A DNA stretch of 64,000 bases from Pseudomonadota bacterium (lineage in GTDB: Bacteria > Bdellovibrionota > UBA1018 > CAIMNF01), in contig JAIXWV010000030.1 of NCBI GenBank assembly GCA_027491115.1, forward strand, positions 1 to 64,000, written 5' to 3'. Below are positions 9,486-17,542 of the stretch, piece by piece; position 1 is the first letter of the stretch; each line of letters begins with the position of its first letter. The translations under genes were made by a program, and so were the position numbers. The notes below the pieces were generated by a model. That model was not told the origin of the DNA and ran no database searches. It worked only from the letters and a program-made list of their open reading frames with translations.

Positions 9486-10369
9486 TTCTCGGAGCAGGAC
9501 TCTGGGCGACTGACACGCTTTTCCGGCACCCGCTCTCGAAAGAGCTTTCAGCCGTGACGATCGTCTACTACGAACACCTCTTCGCCGTGCTGATTTCGTT
9601 GGCGTGGGTGCTCATCAGTGACCGAAAGGCGATCTTTCCGGGATGGAAGGAATTCGCAGGAGCGGCTTTCATCGGCGTTTGCGGATCCGCTTGGGCCACG
9701 GTGCTATTCACTTTGTCATTCCGCTACCTGAATCCGACAGTGGCCATCCTGGTTCAAAAGATCCAACCCGTGATCGTCATTGCCATTTCGGCCACTTTTC
9801 TGGGTGAAAAACCGGGAAGAGGGTTTCTGTTGTGGGGAGCACTGGCGATGACCTCGGCGTTTTTTGTCAGCTTCCCTGAAGGGGTCGAGTGGCGCCTCCT
9901 CCGGAGCGCTTCAACACTGGGCACCCTCTTGGCTGTGCTCGCAGCGGGGCTCTGGGCGCTTTCCACCGTGGCTGGAAAGATCGTGCTCAAGAGGACACCT
10001 GTGAGTGTGCTCTCTTTCTGGAGATTTGCATTCGGCTTGCTTGCTCTGCACCTGATTTCATTTAAGTTCGACCAAGCCCGAATCGAGATGCCCTTTGTCC
10101 TTCATGAACCGAGAGTGCTGTACTCCCTGTTCTTCATGGCCGTGATTCCAGGCTTCCTCGGTGTCACGCTGTATTACAAGGGACTCAGCAGGGTCCATGC
10201 CGCTCGGGCGACACTTCTCGAGCTTTCATTCCCACTGGCTGCCCTCTGGGTCAACTCGGCCCTGCTGGGCCTGCACTTGAAGCAGACTCAGCTGTTCGCG
10301 GCAGGAGCCCTCCTAGTATCGATGGTGGGTGTCAGCCTGGATCAGATCAAGGCTCGATCGAAAAGCTGA
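9464..10369 (+). CDS. EamA/DMT superfamily transporter
   Basis: About 10 TM segments, duplicated EamA architecture. Confidence 0.8.
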   Translation: MRHALFVILGAGLWATDTLFRHPLSKELSAVTIVYYEHLFAVLISLAWVLISDRKAIFPGWKEFAGAAFIGVCGSAWATVLFTLSFRYLNPTVAILVQKIQPVIVIAISATFLGEKPGRGFLLWGALAMTSAFFVSFPEGVEWRLLRSASTLGTLLAVLAAGLWALSTVAGKIVLKRTPVSVLSFWRFAFGLLALHLISFKFDQARIEMPFVLHEPRVLYSLFFMAVIPGFLGVTLYYKGLSRVHAARATLLELSFPLAALWVNSALLGLHLKQTQLFAAGALLVSMVGVSLDQIKARSKS

Positions 10370-11069
10370 CGTCAACTTCGAGTCGGAGATTCTGACGGGC
10401 ACCTTCGATGGTGGGCGAGGCACTCCGGGCCATCCCCTTGTCAGCGAAGGCCATGGATTCTGCCACCATCGGCATCGGACCGGGCATCGCAGAGCCCCGC
10501 TCCTGGATCTGGATCACCGAACCGAGCTTGGCTCCGAGGGTCTTCACCAGATGCTCCGCCTTTTCACGGGCATTTTTGGCAGCACCCTCGAGACACTTCT
10601 TCTTCTCTTCGAGCATTTTTTGATCTGACAGATAAGTTTGTAAGCCTTGCGTGTTCCGGATACCCACATCTCCCGCAATCGAAAGCACCTCTCCGAGCAC
10701 AGGGATTTCGGGAGTGATCACCTTAAGGCCGATCCTGCAAGTGAAGCCCTTACTCACCTGGCGGTTGTTCTCCCACTGGAACTGCTCTTGAACATTGTAT
10801 TCGCTGGTCGAAAACTCGAGACCCTTCAGCTTGGAGCGCTTCAGCTCTGACCGGAGCTTCTCGTGCTGTTCGGTTGCTTTCTTGATTGCAGACTTCGCCT
10901 CAGGAGCAGTGCTCTCCGCAACGAGAGTCACTGTGCCACGATCAGGCTCGACTTCGAGGGTGCACTCACCTGCCACAGACACCCTGCGGTCGACTGTGGA
11001 CTGAGCGGCCTGGGCCGCAAATGAGAATACGAACATCAAAGAGATCGCGATCAAAAAGCGACTGCTCAT
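10347..11069 (-). CDS. SIMPL domain (DUF541) secreted protein
   Basis: Signal peptide AAQAAQS; VSVAGECTLEVEPDRGTVTLVAESTAPEAKSAIKKATEQ; C-terminal EVDVSFSIEP. Confidence 0.8.
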   Translation of the reverse strand: MSSRFLIAISLMFVFSFAAQAAQSTVDRRVSVAGECTLEVEPDRGTVTLVAESTAPEAKSAIKKATEQHEKLRSELKRSKLKGLEFSTSEYNVQEQFQWENNRQVSKGFTCRIGLKVITPEIPVLGEVLSIAGDVGIRNTQGLQTYLSDQKMLEEKKKCLEGAAKNAREKAEHLVKTLGAKLGSVIQIQERGSAMPGPMPMVAESMAFADKGMARSASPTIEGARQNLRLEVDVSFSIEP

Positions 11070-11079
11070 TCCAGACCTC

Positions 11080-12180
11080 TCAGACATTGAAGCGGAAATG
11101 CATGATGTCGCCGTCGCGAACAACATACTCTTTGCCTTCGACGCGGAGGAGTCCGGCGTCGCGGATCTTGGCTTCAGACTGGTGCTTCATCAGGTCCTCA
11201 TAGTGATACACTTCGGCACGGATGAAGCCGCGCTCGAAATCACTGTGAATCACTCCGGCGGCCTGCGGCGCCTTCCATCCCTTGTGGAAGGTCCAAGCGC
11301 GCACTTCGGTTTCTCCTGCGGTGAAATAGGTCTCGAGTCCGAGCAATGAATAACCGGCGCGGATGACACGATTCAGGCCCGGTTCGTCCATTCCCATGTC
11401 GGCCAGAAAGCCTTTTTTATCTTCTTCCGCGAGTTCGGCGATCTCGGATTCGATTTTTCCGCAAATCGGCACCACAGGCGCGTTCTCTTTCTGGGCGTGC
11501 TCGACGACCTTCTTCACATACTCGTTCGAAAAAGGATCCGCGAGCGAAGCCTCGTCGACGTTGGCGATGTACATGACCGGCTTGATGGTCAGGAAGTGCA
11601 TCTCATACACGATCGCTTTCTCTTCTTCCGTGAGTCCGCAAGCCCGAACGGTCTTGCCCTGATCGAGCATGGGCTTCAGCTTCTCCAGCACATTCGCCAA
11701 TGCGGCGGATTTCTTGTCTCCCGTCTTCGCCTGCTTCTGGGTACCGGGAAGCTTCTTCAACACGGCTTCGAGATCACAGAGCACGAGTTCCGTGTCGATG
11801 GTGTCGATGTCACGGAGGGGATCCACCGACCCCTCAACGTGAACGATGTTCGAGTCATTGAAGCAACGGACCACATGAGCGATGGCATCGGTTTCACGGA
11901 TGTGACCGAGGAACTGGTTTCCGAGACCTTCACCCTTGGACGCTCCGCGAACCAGGCCGGCGATGTCGACAAAGGTCATGATCGCGGGGACCAGCTTTTG
12001 CGGCGGTATGTATTTTGAGATGTCATCCAACCTGGGATCGGGGACCTTCACGATCCCGGTGTTCGGCTCGATGGTGCAGAACGGATAGTTTGCCGCCTCG
12101 GCCTTGGCGCTCGTGAGCGCGTTGAAAATGGTGCTCTTCCCGACGTTCGGGAGACCGACGATACCGCATTGTAATCCCAT
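11080..12180 (-). CDS. ychF: Redox-regulated ATPase/GTPase YchF (Obg family)
   Basis: CGIVGLPNVGKSTIFNALTSA, FVDIAGLVRGASKGEGLGNQFL, C-terminal TGS-like. Confidence 0.95.
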   Translation of the reverse strand: MGLQCGIVGLPNVGKSTIFNALTSAKAEAANYPFCTIEPNTGIVKVPDPRLDDISKYIPPQKLVPAIMTFVDIAGLVRGASKGEGLGNQFLGHIRETDAIAHVVRCFNDSNIVHVEGSVDPLRDIDTIDTELVLCDLEAVLKKLPGTQKQAKTGDKKSAALANVLEKLKPMLDQGKTVRACGLTEEEKAIVYEMHFLTIKPVMYIANVDEASLADPFSNEYVKKVVEHAQKENAPVVPICGKIESEIAELAEEDKKGFLADMGMDEPGLNRVIRAGYSLLGLETYFTAGETEVRAWTFHKGWKAPQAAGVIHSDFERGFIRAEVYHYEDLMKHQSEAKIRDAGLLRVEGKEYVVRDGDIMHFRFNV

Positions 12181-12188
12181 AGTTCGGT

Positions 12189-12788
12189 TTATTTATCCTG
12201 AGGGTCCTTGCGCCGTCCATGGAATTTATTCATTGCCTCCTGGATCCGGCCTTTCAATACAAGGCGGATGCCCTGTTCGGCCTTTTCGAACAGGTCCGGG
12301 AGCCCTTCCCATTCGGAATCCGGTATCCTTCCCAGCACATAGTCTGCGACATCCATGCGCATCTGAAATTTGCGCGGGTGGCCAATCCCCAAGCGGACCC
12401 GGTGATAGGTCGTATTCAGCGCCCCGAGGCACTCGTCGATCGACTTGAGGCCGTTGTGCCCTCCAGCGGAGCCCCCGGTTTTGAAGCGGAGCTCGAGGGG
12501 GTCGATGTCGAGCTCGTCATGCAGAACAATCACATCCCCAGGGGTGCATTTGTAGAACTGGAAGAACGGGGACACGGACCGCCCAGAAAGATTCATGAAG
12601 GTTTGGGGTTTGATGAGCAGGAACTGCTCGCCGTCGATCGAACCCTGGTACACCTCGGCTTGGTGCTTGATCACCGGACCCTGCGCCCGCCAGGTCTCGA
12701 CCAGATGATCGAGACAAAGAAACCCGATATTGTGCCGGGTGGTTTCGTAGCGAGATCCTGGATTTCCCAATCCGACAATCAGCTTCAT
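12189..12788 (-). CDS. pth: Peptidyl-tRNA hydrolase
   Basis: LIVGLGNPGSRYETTRHNIGF, KPQTFMNLSGRSV, HDELDIDPLELRFKTGGSAGGHNGLKSI. Confidence 0.96.
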   Translation of the reverse strand: MKLIVGLGNPGSRYETTRHNIGFLCLDHLVETWRAQGPVIKHQAEVYQGSIDGEQFLLIKPQTFMNLSGRSVSPFFQFYKCTPGDVIVLHDELDIDPLELRFKTGGSAGGHNGLKSIDECLGALNTTYHRVRLGIGHPRKFQMRMDVADYVLGRIPDSEWEGLPDLFEKAEQGIRLVLKGRIQEAMNKFHGRRKDPQDK

Positions 12789-12797
12789 CGAAACCCC

Positions 12798-13766
12798 TCA
12801 GCGGAAAAGCGAACTGACCGAGTCATAATGATGGATCCGCTGGATCGCCTCGGCGAGCAATTGATCGACAGAAAGCTGAACCACCTTCGGACAAGCGGCA
12901 CCTGCCGAACTGAGCGGGATGGTGTCGGTGACGATCACTTTTTCGATTCGCGAAGCCTGGATCCGCTCGATTGCGGGACCCGAAAGGACCCCGTGTGTGG
13001 CGGTCGCAAAAACCTGGACCGCGCCATGATCGAGGACTGCGTTGGCCGCCTCAGTGAGTGTTCCGGCGGTGTCGATCATGTCGTCGAGGATGATAGCTGA
13101 CTTTCCCGACACATCCCCGACGATATTCATGGCTTTCGCCACATTCGGAGCCGTCCGTCGTTTGTCGATCATGGCCACCGTGGCATCGAGACGTTTGGCC
13201 AATGCCCGTGCACGTTCCACACCCCCCGCGTCCGGGCTCACCACCACGAGCTCGCGACCTGCCGCCCGGATTCCGGGCAGTACGGACTCCTCGAGGTAAC
13301 GCTGGACCACGGGCATGGCAAAAAGATTGTCGAAAGGAATGTTGAAGAACCCCTGGATCTGGCCAGCATGAAGGTCAACGGACACCACACGTGTGGCCCC
13401 GGCGACGGTGAGCAAATCCGCGGTGAGCTTCGCACTGATCGGGGTACGGGGCGCGACCTTGCGATCCTGTCTCGCATAACCGTAATAAGGCATCACGAGA
13501 TTGATCTCTTTCGCGCTGGCGCGCTTCAGCGCGTCCATCATGATCAGGAGTTCCATCATCGTCTCGTTTGCGGGAGCGCAGGTGCTCTGAATGAGGTATA
13601 CCGCCCGACCGCGCACGTTCTCGCCGATCTCGACGAAGATCTCACCATCGCTGAAGCGGCGGATGTCCACCCGTCCCAGGGGACGTCCGAGATGCCCCGA
13701 GATTTTCGCTGCAAGAGCGGGGTTCGAGCTACCAGCCAACAAGACCCAATCGCGCAATCGGCTCAT
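12798..13766 (-). CDS. prs: Ribose-phosphate pyrophosphokinase
   Basis: FSDGEIFVEIGENVRG, YYGYARQDRK, VVSPDAGGVERAR, AIILDDMIDTAGTL. Confidence 0.97.
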   Translation of the reverse strand: MSRLRDWVLLAGSSNPALAAKISGHLGRPLGRVDIRRFSDGEIFVEIGENVRGRAVYLIQSTCAPANETMMELLIMMDALKRASAKEINLVMPYYGYARQDRKVAPRTPISAKLTADLLTVAGATRVVSVDLHAGQIQGFFNIPFDNLFAMPVVQRYLEESVLPGIRAAGRELVVVSPDAGGVERARALAKRLDATVAMIDKRRTAPNVAKAMNIVGDVSGKSAIILDDMIDTAGTLTEAANAVLDHGAVQVFATATHGVLSGPAIERIQASRIEKVIVTDTIPLSSAGAACPKVVQLSVDQLLAEAIQRIHHYDSVSSLFR

Positions 13767-13823
13767 GATTCCACCTCGTTATCTGAACAAAAAGCTACCA
13801 TGCACCCGCTCCGGGAGCAACGA

Positions 13824-15506
13824 TCAGATCCTGAGGTCGGTGACTTTGGCGGGCAACACTCCCTTTCTCGCCTGGTACCAATAACGGTTTCTCAGGATCG
13901 AGCTCACGTATTCCCGGGTCTCGCGATAAGGAATGGATTCGATGAACTGGATCATGCTCCAATCCGGTTTCATTTCTTTTTTCCACTTGGCCACGCGGTG
14001 CGGACCCGCATTGTAGGCAGCAAGGGCATAGGGGAGATTTCCTGAATACTTCTCGAGTAAGGATTGAAGGTACTTTGTCCCGATGCCGATATTCGTGACC
14101 GGATCCCTCAACTTGCCGAGCATCAGGTCTTTCTTCACATCCAATGCCGTGAAGGGCATCAATTGCATCAGGCCGAGCGCACCGGAGATCGATATTGCCC
14201 CGGCTTTGAATCCTGATTCTTGCTTGATCAGACTGGTGATGGTCAACGGGTCGATTCCCGCTCTCTCTGACTCGGCCACAATCTCCTTTTGAAACCGATC
14301 AGGAAAGATGAGCTCAAGCACCGGTGTGGTCAGCATGCCGTCGTACTTCCTCTGCATCAGCTCGTTGGCAACCTTGAATACGGTTAGATTCTGATCGGCC
14401 AGACTTCCTAGGCGCATCAGAACCAAAAGAAAGTGTGTTGAATAATTCCGGAGCCGGGTCAGCGAGTCGAGCTCGATCCCGACTTCTTCCATCTGCTTCC
14501 TGCCCAACAATGCTTTGGCCCGGTCGAGAGTCCGGGATTCATAGGGCCCGAGGCCCAGGTGCTCCAGATCGACATCGGGAGAGTGGTTGACCACTGCGTC
14601 CTTCAGGGACACACCGATCCGCTCGGAGGCCACCACTGCATAATAACTGAGTGGAATCTGCTCGATGATCGTCCGGTAAATCGGCGCTGCTTCTTTTTCG
14701 CGTCGGTTTCGGTGATGAGCTTCGGCCATCATGAATTGAGCCCGGAACCGGTGATAGGAGCGTGGGTAATCCGCGATGAACTGTTTGGCGGACTTCATGA
14801 GGTCGGAATCACGACCCGCAAGGAAATCATCCAAAACCACCAGGAAGGCATCTTCGTCCTTCTCGTATTTTTCAGAGTAAGTCTGGGAGACCCGCTCCCC
14901 GGTGACCTCGGCGCTTGAAGCACTCTCCGGGCCGGGAAGGTCCTTGAGTGGCTTCATCTCGTTTGAGGCTTTCGGAAATACCTCCATCAGACGTTTGGCC
15001 AAAAGAAGACACTCTTCATCCCGGATCTTTTTCTTGCCGGTCACGCAAATCGAAGCCAAAGCGTGGGATGCATCCAGGTTCCAATAAAGCACCCACTTGA
15101 AGGTACCCAGACCGTTCAAGCCACGGTGAAACGCGGAAAGAGCCTTTTTCCGACTCCCTTGCTTGGCGAGCAAGGTCCCCCGACGCAACTCCAGGATGTG
15201 AAAGTGGTCCTCGAGCTCCTTCAGAAGGTTTCGACTTTCGGCATCACGGGGTGCGAGTAACAGATCCTGACCCACCCGATCGAGCGTCCCCAGGGAAGAT
15301 CGACCCTCGACCAAGGACTTCGCTTTCAAAAAGGGGCCGTACTCGGGTGGCAGCGGGAGACGGTCCCACCGTTCTAGTACCTTCTTGTCCCCCTTTCCCT
15401 TGACCAGAAACAAATCGGGCAAGGGGGTCGCGGAGGCCTCCTGCAGAAGGCAAATGCAAGCAGCCAAAATCATGAAAATGCGCGTTTTCTCCGCAATTTG
15501 GGGCAT
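13824..15506 (-). CDS. Soluble lytic murein transglycosylase (SLT-like) with TPR-like N-terminus
   Basis: ITSLIKQESGFKAGAISISGALGLMQLMPFTA ... YLQSLLEKYSGNLPYALAAYNAGPHRV. Confidence 0.9.
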   Translation of the reverse strand: MPQIAEKTRIFMILAACICLLQEASATPLPDLFLVKGKGDKKVLERWDRLPLPPEYGPFLKAKSLVEGRSSLGTLDRVGQDLLLAPRDAESRNLLKELEDHFHILELRRGTLLAKQGSRKKALSAFHRGLNGLGTFKWVLYWNLDASHALASICVTGKKKIRDEECLLLAKRLMEVFPKASNEMKPLKDLPGPESASSAEVTGERVSQTYSEKYEKDEDAFLVVLDDFLAGRDSDLMKSAKQFIADYPRSYHRFRAQFMMAEAHHRNRREKEAAPIYRTIIEQIPLSYYAVVASERIGVSLKDAVVNHSPDVDLEHLGLGPYESRTLDRAKALLGRKQMEEVGIELDSLTRLRNYSTHFLLVLMRLGSLADQNLTVFKVANELMQRKYDGMLTTPVLELIFPDRFQKEIVAESERAGIDPLTITSLIKQESGFKAGAISISGALGLMQLMPFTALDVKKDLMLGKLRDPVTNIGIGTKYLQSLLEKYSGNLPYALAAYNAGPHRVAKWKKEMKPDWSMIQFIESIPYRETREYVSSILRNRYWYQARKGVLPAKVTDLRI

Positions 15507-15558
15507 GAAATTTAGTATAGACAACGAAAACCTTTTCCGTTAACTAAATTAGTACGTT

Positions 15559-15633
15559 TCAGGAGTAGCTCAGTGGTAGAGCAATCGGCTGTTAACCGAT
15601 TGGTCGGGGGTTCGAATCCCTCCTCCTGAGCCA
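15559..15633 (+). tRNA. tRNA-Asn (anticodon GUU), encoded CCA
   Basis: TCAGGAG/CTCCTGA acceptor, anticodon loop CTGTTAA, GGTTCGAATCC T-arm, CCA. Confidence 0.95.
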
Positions 15634-15692
15634 TTTTTCAAGCACGTTTAGTGTTGGCCGACATTACAACTCTAGCGTCATCATCCAACCTA

Positions 15693-15751
15693 GAACCCCG
15701 ATTCAAGAGAGATTGCCTTAACCGCATTACAATTGAGTCGGGGTTTTTTTA
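15693..15751 (+). terminator. Rho-independent-like terminator downstream of tRNA-Asn
   Basis: aaccccgattcaa ... ttgagtcggggttttttt inverted repeat followed by a T tract. Confidence 0.6.
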
Positions 15752-15912
15752 TACGGACTCAGGGTCGACTTGAAATCGACGCGCTTCGATGCGCGCAGCT
15801 GTTCCTGGTAAACCTTTTTTCCATCCACAATGAGGCCGACTCCGAAGGCCAAGAAAAAGATGGAAGTGAAAAGACTCATTTTCTCAATCGATCCGAGGAC
15901 TTTCATCCGCAA
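15727..15912 (-). CDS. Small (up to 61 aa) single-TM membrane protein downstream of motB
   Basis: MSLFTSIFFLAFGVGLIVDGKKVYQEQL; one hydrophobic helix, basic C-terminus; same strand, 61 bp after motB. Confidence 0.5.
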   Translation of the reverse strand: MRMKVLGSIEKMSLFTSIFFLAFGVGLIVDGKKVYQEQLRASKRVDFKSTLSPYKKTPTQL

Positions 15913-15973
15913 ACTCCTTGTACAAATTCTCCCACACCCGCGTGTCGTACTGGTCGGAAATGATTGCCGGCCC

Positions 15974-16750
15974 TCAAGGTGCCCCCTGGGTACCGGCGGT
16001 TTTCAGGTTCCACGGAATGCTGTCCACCTCAGGCAAGAGGACCCGGAGTACCACCCGCCTGTTTTTTGCTAGAGCCTCTTCATTCCATGATCCGTCCGGA
16101 TTCCTGCTTTCCGCCACTGGCTGAGTGTCGGCGTAACCAATCGCCAAAAGATTGGCGGGACGAAACCCCTCCTCGATGAACATCCGGATCACACGCGTGG
16201 CCCGAGCACTCGAGAGTTCCCAATTGGAAGGAAAGGGTCCACCCAAGACGGGCTGATGGTCGGTATGCCCCTCCACGACAAATTTGTATTCCTTCCCGAG
16301 TTGCTTCTGCTTCTCGAGGATCGCGAGGAGGATCCGATCGAGAATCAACTTACCCTCGGATGAGACTTCGGCACTCATGCTTCCAAACAACAAGGTGGAA
16401 TGAAAGGCCAGGCTCACACTCACCCCGTCACTGGTGATGGTGACATCCTTCGCGATGCCGTTCTCCTGGATAATCTGGGACACGAACTTGCCTAGATCCT
16501 CCGTCGGAGACTCGTACCGGGTACCGAAGTGCTCCGCGACTTCCTTTTTGACCTTCTCGAACTCCGGGGTGTTCACCTTGGACATGCTGAAGAGCATGAT
16601 GTAAAAAACGCAAAGCAGGGTCATCATGTCCGCATAGCTGATCAACCAGTTGGACTCGTCGTGCTCTTTCGAAAAACCTCGCTTACGCGGTTTTTGATGA
16701 GCCACCTCCGTTTGCTGATGCGCCCTTTCGAGCTTTCTGATGACCGCCAT
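15974..16750 (-). CDS. motB: Flagellar-type stator protein MotB/PomB family
   Basis: SNWLISYADMMTLLCVFYIMLFSMS (ion-binding Asp), OmpA-like VEGHTDHQPV ... SNWELSSARATRV. Confidence 0.92.
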   Translation of the reverse strand: MAVIRKLERAHQQTEVAHQKPRKRGFSKEHDESNWLISYADMMTLLCVFYIMLFSMSKVNTPEFEKVKKEVAEHFGTRYESPTEDLGKFVSQIIQENGIAKDVTITSDGVSVSLAFHSTLLFGSMSAEVSSEGKLILDRILLAILEKQKQLGKEYKFVVEGHTDHQPVLGGPFPSNWELSSARATRVIRMFIEEGFRPANLLAIGYADTQPVAESRNPDGSWNEEALAKNRRVVLRVLLPEVDSIPWNLKTAGTQGAP

Positions 16751-16757
16751 ACCGCCC

Positions 16758-17540
16758 TCAGGCCACTTTCCTTCTCACCCGATCGCGGGGAAGAAGGTAG
16801 GAATTGAGGCTCTCCCGCATGTACACAGGGTTCACACGCTGCTTGAGCAACACCGCCCCTTCAATGATCATCTTCCGGAGAGCGATCTCCTCTTCCGTCT
16901 TTTCAGCTAATGCTTCTGCAATGGGTAAGAATACCAGATTCGCGAGAGCGATCCCATAGAGGGTCCCCACGAGTCCGATGGACATTGCCGGGCCGATGAG
17001 TTTTTCAGCACCCGGTTTACCGATCTGCTGCAGGAGCGCGATCATACCGAGCGTGGTCGCCAATAGGCCGAACGCCGGAGGATACTTCCCGATCGCCTTG
17101 AACATGTTGGCCTCGTGCATGTAGTGGTGTTCGATCGTCGTCAGACGCTGTTCAAGTACGTTGCGGACCTCGCGCTCGGAGAGCACGCCGTCCGTTACCA
17201 GGGTCACAGCTTCCTTCAGGAACTCATTCTTCAAATTAGATACTGCGTCCTGGGTTCCGATCAATCCAAGAGACAGCTTCTTGTTCAGGTCGAGCATCTG
17301 CTCGATGGTGCCCTGGTAATCGATCCTGTTCCTTCCCAAGAGCCGGAGGAAGAACACCTGGAACAGCATGAACAACTTCCCGAGAGGGAAGCTGATTGCT
17401 GCGGCAGCAAGGGTGCCACCCCCCACGATCACGATCCCGTGGAAGTTGAGAAAGAATGACATGTCCATTTTGGTTTCATGGAGTGCCGCCACCATGACCG
17501 CGAACCCGACAATGACGCCGAACAAAGATGAGATGTTCAT
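16758..17540 (-). CDS. motA: Flagellar-type stator protein MotA/PomA family
   Basis: FHGIVIVGGGTLAAAAISFP, YPPAFGLLATTLGMIALLQQIG..AEKLIGPAMSIGLVGTLYGIALANLVFLPIAEAL. Confidence 0.92.
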   Translation of the reverse strand: MNISSLFGVIVGFAVMVAALHETKMDMSFFLNFHGIVIVGGGTLAAAAISFPLGKLFMLFQVFFLRLLGRNRIDYQGTIEQMLDLNKKLSLGLIGTQDAVSNLKNEFLKEAVTLVTDGVLSEREVRNVLEQRLTTIEHHYMHEANMFKAIGKYPPAFGLLATTLGMIALLQQIGKPGAEKLIGPAMSIGLVGTLYGIALANLVFLPIAEALAEKTEEEIALRKMIIEGAVLLKQRVNPVYMRESLNSYLLPRDRVRRKVA

Positions 17541-17542
17541 GA

